This document shows, in pieces, positions 57,700 to 64,000 of a stretch of 64,000 nucleotides of DNA (within the stretch, counting starts at the first letter, position 1; every line of letters starts with the position of its first letter). Below the pieces are notes generated by a model. That model saw nothing but the letters and a program-made list of their open reading frames with translations. It was not told the origin of the DNA and ran no database searches. The position numbers and the translations under genes were made by a program. Source of the DNA: Chiua virens (lineage: Eukaryota > Basidiomycota > Agaricomycetes > Boletales > Boletaceae); contig JAHNUO010000003.1 of the NCBI GenBank assembly GCA_019787685.1, positions 2,418,001 through 2,482,000 of the forward strand, in the 5' to 3' direction.

Positions 57700-58622
57700 C
57701 AGCGGCTTTTCGTGTTCTCAGACTGGTCCATCTAATCAACCCATCGACGATCCTGAAGTGGTTGTGTTCAACTGTTCGAGCTGTGTTGACACTGTCAGGT
57801 TCGTGTTCGTCCGAGAAGTTGGCGGTGGGAGAGACTTGGACTAGCGATCATCTCTGCCATCACGTTATGGAGCAATCTCGCAAAATTCTTCTCGAAAATG
57901 TATTGCGTTTCACGCACCCATTTCTAGTTGGAGGCGGACATGCGTCGGATATCGTTACTATGCCCACATCCACACTCGAAGCTTGGAACTCAGTCCTCCA
58001 TATTACATTGCAATCCATCTCTGAGGAGCATGTCTTGCACACCACAAAACTCTTGGTTAATCACCCCTAGAGGTCGACTCCGATCCCAACAATTCACTCC
58101 TCAATATCGCCGCTCGACGGGGTCACACTTCTGTCGCACGATATCTTCTTTCCCTCGCCGTTCCTCTCCCACCTGACATTCTATTTGTTATGTTCTACTT
58201 GCAAACACACGTCACATCACGGACATCACCCCCATGGTTCGCCTCATGCACATGATTGAGAATGCGCTGAATTCTCCCTTTAGAAACCTTCTCGAGTTCC
58301 GACTCGGGGTCCGCACTGCCGCCTCGCGTCGGCGTTCAATTTATAGGAATTGATTGCCAATGAATGCTGTCTTGTATAGCCCGCCATTGTTGCGGCTGGA
58401 GCGTTCAGCTCTGCCATGCTGTGAGTGCCACTCAGATCTTTGTGTTCGAGCCCCTCCATATTCTTGTTGACAGATCCGTGTTCATCGCTAACCGCGGCAG
58501 ATCGTTACTTCGGGCAACCGGCAAGTCACCGAAATAGTATCAAAAAAGGGGTGACAAGGATCTTCAAGTTTGCGGATACTTCAAAAGACCCCGAAGATGG
58601 AACATCCGACTCGGATGCTTAG
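57700..58622 (+). pseudogene. Degenerate ankyrin-repeat gene remnant
   Basis: One clear ankyrin-like unit reads DSDPNNSLLNIAARRGHTSV followed by ARYLLSL (about 58,080-58,160). The next block (VPLPPDILFVMF) matches the usual linker in an agaricomycete ankyrin family. Before and after it, stops and frame changes prevent a continuous reading. The last frame (58,425-58,622) ends FKFADTSKDPEDGTSDSDA. It is probably a decayed copy; the upstream frame 57,762-58,070 is unassigned. Confidence 0.45.
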
Positions 58623-59165
58623 CGATGCTGAATGACGCGTGGATGCGTCATCCCCCCGTTTATCCGATATCATAGTCAATAAATCACTTCTTTATTTCCG
58701 AAGAGGCTGAGCACAAGTACTACATGACATATTGGCTACTAGCGGAAATGTCCTTCGGTGGCAATGTGCTGCCCGGGCGGCGGACACATTCAAGTTGTGT
58801 AGCGAGGATAACCATTCGCAAGTCCGCTCACATGCGCGTTCATCATGTCGTGATTTGCATAGGCAACTCAGACTGAAATAGCTTAAGTATGGACGTCATC
58901 TCAAGAAACCCCGTTGTAAGTCGTCGACATGGATACACGTACAAGCTTCAGGAGCATTATAAGGGATAGGGTATGTACAACGTGAAAATGGTATATCTGA
59001 AAGCAAGTCAGCTGGATGGCAAATACTAGTAGCATGATGAGTCGTATTTCGTCCTGACCAACCCGACCATAGGTTCGACGGACATTATCCAAGACATGAT
59101 GCATGGGGCGGTAAATACGCATTCCAAAATGTCATGATAAATGCAGATGTTATGGACTCGTTTCC
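58623..59165. other. Intergenic, nothing recognised
   Basis: Short frames only; no resemblance to known proteins. Confidence 0.35.
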
Positions 59166-60042
59166 TCAAGGAGAAAGCTTCGGAGTTTCTGGGACTGACG
59201 TGGTGTCCGTCTGGGGCGCAGGATCCGACGTTGTGCCCGCTGTCGTAAGCGACGTTCCGGTCTCGACAGCCCCTCCAGAACTCCTGCTAATCTTGAACAT
59301 GAGCTTCCCCGCCGCCTGACCTTCTTCGAGGAGCTCGAGCTCGATCGCTGTCGAATCCGTGTCGTCTTTCAAGCATAGAACAAAAAACAAGGACGCACGT
59401 GTCTCGGAATGCTCGAGCAGATCGGCCAGGCTTTCTTTGCTCTCCGTTTTCTTGATGATTTTGTAACTAAAGAAGAACCGTCGTGCGTACACGTCGATCT
59501 CAACCTTGGACGACTCGATTCCCGACCTGTGGCATGTGTCCAACGCTCGACACGTGCAATCGCATCACAAGGCGAGGCACGTACAATTTGACGGTGTCAC
59601 CCCAACGTGCCACGAACTCGTCCTGTTCGTTATACTTGGCCGTCTTCGTCCTCTGTGGCACCTTGCCACCCTTGATTCTCACGTAGAAGAGCCCGCTGAA
59701 GAAGCCCACTTTGGCAGGGAGTCCGCTGGCTTTGATGTCTAGGTGTCGAGCATGTCCACCGCAATCAGAATTTGTCCGTGGACCCTTGACAAGGGCGTCG
59801 GAGGGGTGAAACCGACCTGTAATCTCGACGTCCACCTCATCCGCTTTGCCACCTTGCTCCCTGGTAGCAGGAACGGACGCCGCCGGTTCTGAACCAACAA
59901 GGGGTGTGTTTGGCGTCAACATCCGAGTCCGTGCAGGCGACCTTGTTCGTAGAGATGACGGGCAGCGAATCACACAGACGACGTTACGAGGTGTTACGAG
60001 GATGGGGAGAGAAAGACGACCACCGCAGCAACACCTTGGCAC
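59166..60042 (-). pseudogene. C2-domain-like protein fragment
   Basis: The translation gives RHLDIKASGLPAKVGFFSGL, FYVRIKGGKVPQRTKTAKYN and WGDTVKLYV, the beta-strand pattern of the C2 modules found at the N-terminus of many basidiomycete NACHT/NLR-like proteins. In another frame it continues IEVDVYARRFFFSYKIIKK, LADLLEHSETRASLFFVLCL and IELELLEEGQAAGKLMFKIS, a plausible second half of the same C2 domain, then a Thr/Ser/Pro linker ending at 59,166. No NACHT or repeat domain follows on this strand. A frame change near 59,500-59,560 may be an unrecognised intron. A short C2-only gene is also possible. Confidence 0.45.
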
Positions 60043-60933
60043 GTCGAAACCCTGTCAGGCTATATAAGGCGCCTTGCTGCACCCGGTCAGCGGCCACACG
60101 CTCAGGCTCCACCCTCGCTCCGACGCCGCCAATGGGATGCAGGCGCAATCCTATGATGTGCTTTGAGAAAGAAAGGGACATATCATCCCGGGGATGGAAG
60201 CGTTATTGCCAATGAGGCTTGGGGGGGTTGATTGTTGGGCACGGACAACGCCAATTCTATTGATACGCGTTCCGCTCCATGTGATGAACCGACGTAGCGC
60301 ATGGCGACCTCGCCAACGGTAGGTTTTAACTGACATCACCCTTTCAGGTGGTCATTGGTAACACACCGAGTCCACGATCCCACTACCGGAGGAGCCGTTC
60401 GCTCGCTAACTTTGAAAAGTGGGACACGATGGCAGATAAGGGGGAACTGCCAGATCCCTTTGTGCCCGACGAGGTCATTCTAGCTTCCTCGCTCGGTATG
60501 TCGACGAAATGAGGGCCACATGGTTTCGTCCGAAGGAACGTTCGAGAAAACCGCCAAAAATTGACTCACGTTCGGTAAGGACCTTGCGCGGGTATCTCCT
60601 TGTGATCGATGAACCTCGTCACTGATAAGGACATACCACTGCCAGTGGGATCGCCATCTGTGCCTTCAAACCGCACATCGTGGGTTGGATCCGTCCGAGT
60701 CCAAGCCTCGTGTATGCACAGCTGACTTGTCGATCAAGCAGCACTACAGACTGCACCTATTCGAACCGACTCAAACGCGCGAGGAGGAAGATGAAAGGGA
60801 CATAATGGAAGCCACCACCGTGAGCATTGACATATATACCACGCGTGTGCCTTGACCCTGCCAGTGCTCATCAAACGTGCGTCGCATCCTCAAACCGCAT
60901 CTGGCATCGGTTTCATCCACACGCCACAACTTG
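60043..60933. other. Intergenic, nothing recognised
   Basis: No gene supported. A + frame near 60,430 (MADKGELPDPFVPDEVILAS) is short and unassigned. Confidence 0.35.
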
Positions 60934-63900
60934 TCAGACCCACGGCAGCGACCTACGCCCCCTCTCCTCTGCAAACAACGCATCAAACTCTCCCGAATGC
61001 CCAATCACCCCAAACGCATCCTGAAGCGTGCGCCCGAGCAGCTCCAATTCTTGGGTGACACCCTTCATCGTGAGGGCGTACGCAAAAAACAGCAGCTGGC
61101 GCGACGCATGGACCTCGCGGTGCTTGACCACGTCTAATTTACGAATCGCATCCACCTACCGCGCGTGAGGACTCAGACGTGCAGGATGATGTCATGGTCG
61201 CTTACCAAGCGCTCTCGGGCCTTTTCGGCCGGTGGCAGGTACGGCGGCAGCGGCGCCTTCAATCGGAACGCAGATGCCAAGGTCGAAAAGTAGAGAATGA
61301 TGTTGCCAACCATCTCGCGCCGTTCCTTGTTGACAGGCAAAATAAAGTCTTTTCTCACGCTCTGGGACGACAATGAGGACAACGCGTCTGGGAGCCACCA
61401 GTGTACTTGCCGTAAACCTATCGGCGAGATGAGAAAGAGCCCATGACAGAATGATATGACGTACCATTCCTCCCGGGTAGTCACGCATCGCATGCTATGC
61501 AGCTTGTCCAAGATCGTTTGTAGACTTGTCAATATCGAACGGTATAACATGATAGGGAAAGGTCCTTTCAAACGCGGCTCATGCTGTGTTTGCGCCAACA
61601 GCCCCTGTAGCTCAATCAGCTTGATCTGCAGATGCAATTCCCTTTGCGAGGATCAGCAAAGAGGCCCTATTCAGCTCATGTGACATCACCACTCACATCG
61701 CCATAAACTCATGGATGGAGTCACTGAGCTGTGCACTGGCCGATTTGGACAGCAACGGCGTACTCTCGTCCAGGACATGTGATCCGTTCTGTGCACCATC
61801 AATCGGAGCATCATCATCATAGTCCATCAAACCAGAATTTGATGCGACTAAACTCGTGTACAGCCAACCAATGTTGAGACAAAACCTATGGCTGGTTAGC
61901 GTTCTTGTCTATGATGGTACGGCGCAACTACTCACTCTCCAAGCGCTTTGCTCAATTCACGTCTCGCCTCCGACGGCCACCAGAGACGCGATGCGATCAG
62001 CGCCCATATCACACCAACCGTGACCGATGTCGATCGATGCCAGGCGATGTCCAGTACCGGTACATTATCCTCGCGGATATTGAACCTACAGCCTGGCGTC
62101 AGCAACAACGCGCGCGGGTCGACCCCTGATCACGTACGCATATAGGCATGTCAAATTATACGTTAGAAGCACAAACCGTCCCGTGGTCGCATACTCTGGC
62201 TTCGCGACGATATAGTAAAAACAAGGTAATGAAAAAAAGAACCCGAATAGCGACAACACGATGCCATTTTCAGGGAAGAGCGTGTATATCCCGGCCGCGA
62301 CAACGGCGCCAAACCTGTGGGATATGTCAATCCACCTGCCTTTGCACCGGAAGGATTTACCGTACAGCGTCCCTAATGCACGGTGAAGGGCGAGAAAATT
62401 GGTCTTCAAGGATAACGTTGGCATCAAGCATGATCCGAATTAGTAATGGGAGAACTCACCGCCCCGATCGTGGGGGACATGACCACGAAGCACTTTGGAC
62501 GTAATTGAATTAGCTTCCGGACCTCCAAACCCCGCAGCACACACTCACAGATATGAGCGCCCATTCCCCTCGATATTCCGTAAATAACGGGCGGGTGGCA
62601 TCGAAAAACGCAGGCGCGGCCAACACAGCTGTAGACATACCCACTTTGAACGCATAGTTGATATTGCGATCCTTGAAAAGGTCTGCAAGGTCCCATAAAG
62701 ATCGGAGAAACCGTTCGACAAATGTGAGGTTCGAGTGATTCGGGGTCTGTAATGTATTCAGCGCGTGTGGCCGCACCTTGGGAAACGAGACTTTGGGATG
62801 ACGCCCGTCCGACTTGAAGTACATGGCTAATTCCGATCGTCAATTCGAAAATGTTAAGAAAAGAAATCAGGGGACCCCCCAGTGCTTACAGATACGACGC
62901 AAGCCAGTTCGCGTCGTCTTCGTCGACGGGTTTTGCCGTCGGAACGACTTAATGCAAGATAGGAAAGACTTTGGTCCGTTGATGAAATAGCGTTTGAACC
63001 AGTTTTGTCTCGAGAACCTGGCTAACTCCACTGCATATATTCTTCGCATAGCATCAGTAAGGGACATCAGTTCCCCGGCGAACTCCTGCAGGGTAAAAAT
63101 AAAGCTGTATAACCATATCAGAACGTGATCTGGACACGAGACAACCTGACCTCCCACTGACAAATAAACAAGAAAAATGTCCTCATGCTCGCTTTCTTTC
63201 AGCACCGAGTTGTCTTCCAAGGATGAATGCGTCGACTTTTCCATGGATCTAGAAGCAAAGTTGCTTCGCCTGTATAGACGCAAGACGGCGTGGTTCGATG
63301 TGCTCTCAAACGTAAACAATGCCCGATCAATGCCATCGATGATCTTGTGAAAGTCTTGCGGTTGCATCATCTTGTACTGCTCCGTGTCCTGGCTATTTAC
63401 GAACGCTTCTCGTAGTCGCTTCAGACAAGACGTGCACGCGTTCTATTCAATGGTTTCATTAACGTTCATAAATGAATGCACACGGCCTTACCGCAAGTCC
63501 CTTCAATGGCGGACCGACGTCGTCCACGAGATCACCAAACATCTCCGCAGCTGCTCGCAGCAGTGCCTCCTCGAGATCGTCCGTCTGAGATGTGAGCGAA
63601 TACCGGGTCTTACCCTTTGGCCCTGGTGACGCATGGCCGTGGGACACGTTCTCGGACGGACGTCGGAGAATAAGCTTGCCATCGCGTTGGGCCTTGGACA
63701 GCTCGTATTGCAACCGCGTGCCACTCCTGAGACCACTCAGATGCTGAGCGAGACGCGTGAGACTGTCGACCGCATCACCGTACGCCTGCTTCGACAGGAT
63801 CCGTTCCTGTTCGTCCAGGGTACCAACCCACTCCGAGCTTGCCTCGGCGAGGCTCTTCTTCAGACTCGTAAACGACGACTGGTGGTTCTCCACTGCTCGC

Positions 63901-64000
63901 TGCATTTTTTCATTACTCGGTTTTCGGATGGGCTCCTCGAGTAAGAACGTGTTGGTGATCATTCCGAACAACGTCGAAAAGGAGTCCAAGGTCTTTGTCA
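60934..64000 (-). CDS. ArAE/BRE4-like (FUSC superfamily) membrane protein, 5' end missing
   Basis: Resembles fungal proteins with ArAE_2_N and ArAE_2 domains (brefeldin A sensitivity protein type), thought to be exporters or organelle membrane proteins. The 5' end lies beyond the window; the frame is open at the edge. Order on the - strand: a soluble helical part (SSFTSLKKSLAEASSEWVG; LEEALLRAAAEMFGDLVDDV); PQDFHKIIDGIDRALFTFES; DLFKDRNINYAFKVGMSTAV with LAAPAFF; FLALHRALGTLYG joined by an intron to AVVAAGIYTLFPENGIVLSL; FGFFFSLPCFYYIVAKPEYA with FVLLTYNLTCLYAY; LIELQGLLAQTQHEPRLKGP; and the end HREVHASRQLLFFAYALTMK with LGRTLQDAFG, stop at 60,934. The block GTLYG...AAGIYTLFPEN and PEYATTGRFVLLTYNLT is diagnostic for the family. 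Confidence 0.82.

Overview
The window is nuclear DNA of a filamentous basidiomycete, most likely an agaricomycete (Agaricomycetes). Genes carry many introns of about 47-70 bp with GT-AG borders. The transposases are KDZ with a CxC2 cysteine cluster and Plavaka with an N-terminal zinc finger, and the expanded families (HET, WD40, DUF6698, DUF6532, F-box, NACHT-type C2 modules) are those typical of this class. All family names come from reading translations by eye; no database search was run.

Layout. 0.3-3.5 kb: aminopeptidase P, with a one-base frameshift. 4.4-9.4 kb: a WD40 gene flanked by two broken HET-domain gene copies. 9.4-12 kb: repeat-rich DNA without a recognisable gene. 12-16.4 kb: a KDZ transposase (- strand) with a solo LTR inside one intron; a second copy of that LTR lies at 19.5 kb. 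18-22.2 kb: two agaricomycete-specific genes of unknown function. 23.3-24.7 kb: a DUF6698 gene. 25.7-26.4 kb: an F-box pseudogene. 26.8-30.6 kb: two copies of a 280-bp repeat bracketing an unknown gene and a DUF6532-like gene that contains a tandem exon-plus-intron array. 32.1-34.4 kb: a large agaricomycete-specific gene. 34.7-43.3 kb: a Plavaka transposase whose stop codon region is split by a complete 4.3-kb LTR retrotransposon. 44.5-45.5 kb: a minisatellite built on the palindrome TCTTGCAAGA. 46-50 kb: an unknown gene, the fullest HET gene and a cytochrome P450 fragment. 50-57.3 kb: the housekeeping block, with a membrane protein, lysyl-tRNA synthetase and an Ariadne-type RBR ubiquitin ligase, the last two divergently transcribed from a 208-bp promoter. 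57.7-60 kb: ankyrin-like and C2 remnants. 60.9-64 kb: a fungal ArAE/BRE4-like membrane protein, cut by the window edge.

The most unusual object is the LTR retrotransposon at 38,968-43,283. It has near-identical LTRs and a GATAT target duplication, a Tf1-like self-priming signal, a gag interrupted by one in-frame TGA, and no visible pol. In place of pol it carries an antisense gene with its own TATA box, an intron, a charged coiled coil and a six-cysteine cluster. The element is also saturated with the pentamer CTCCG on one strand. Other unusual structures are the tandem exon-intron array at 29.1-29.5 kb, the TCTTGCAAGA repeat family (intergenic in three places, protein-coding in a fourth), and a solo LTR placed precisely in a KDZ intron.
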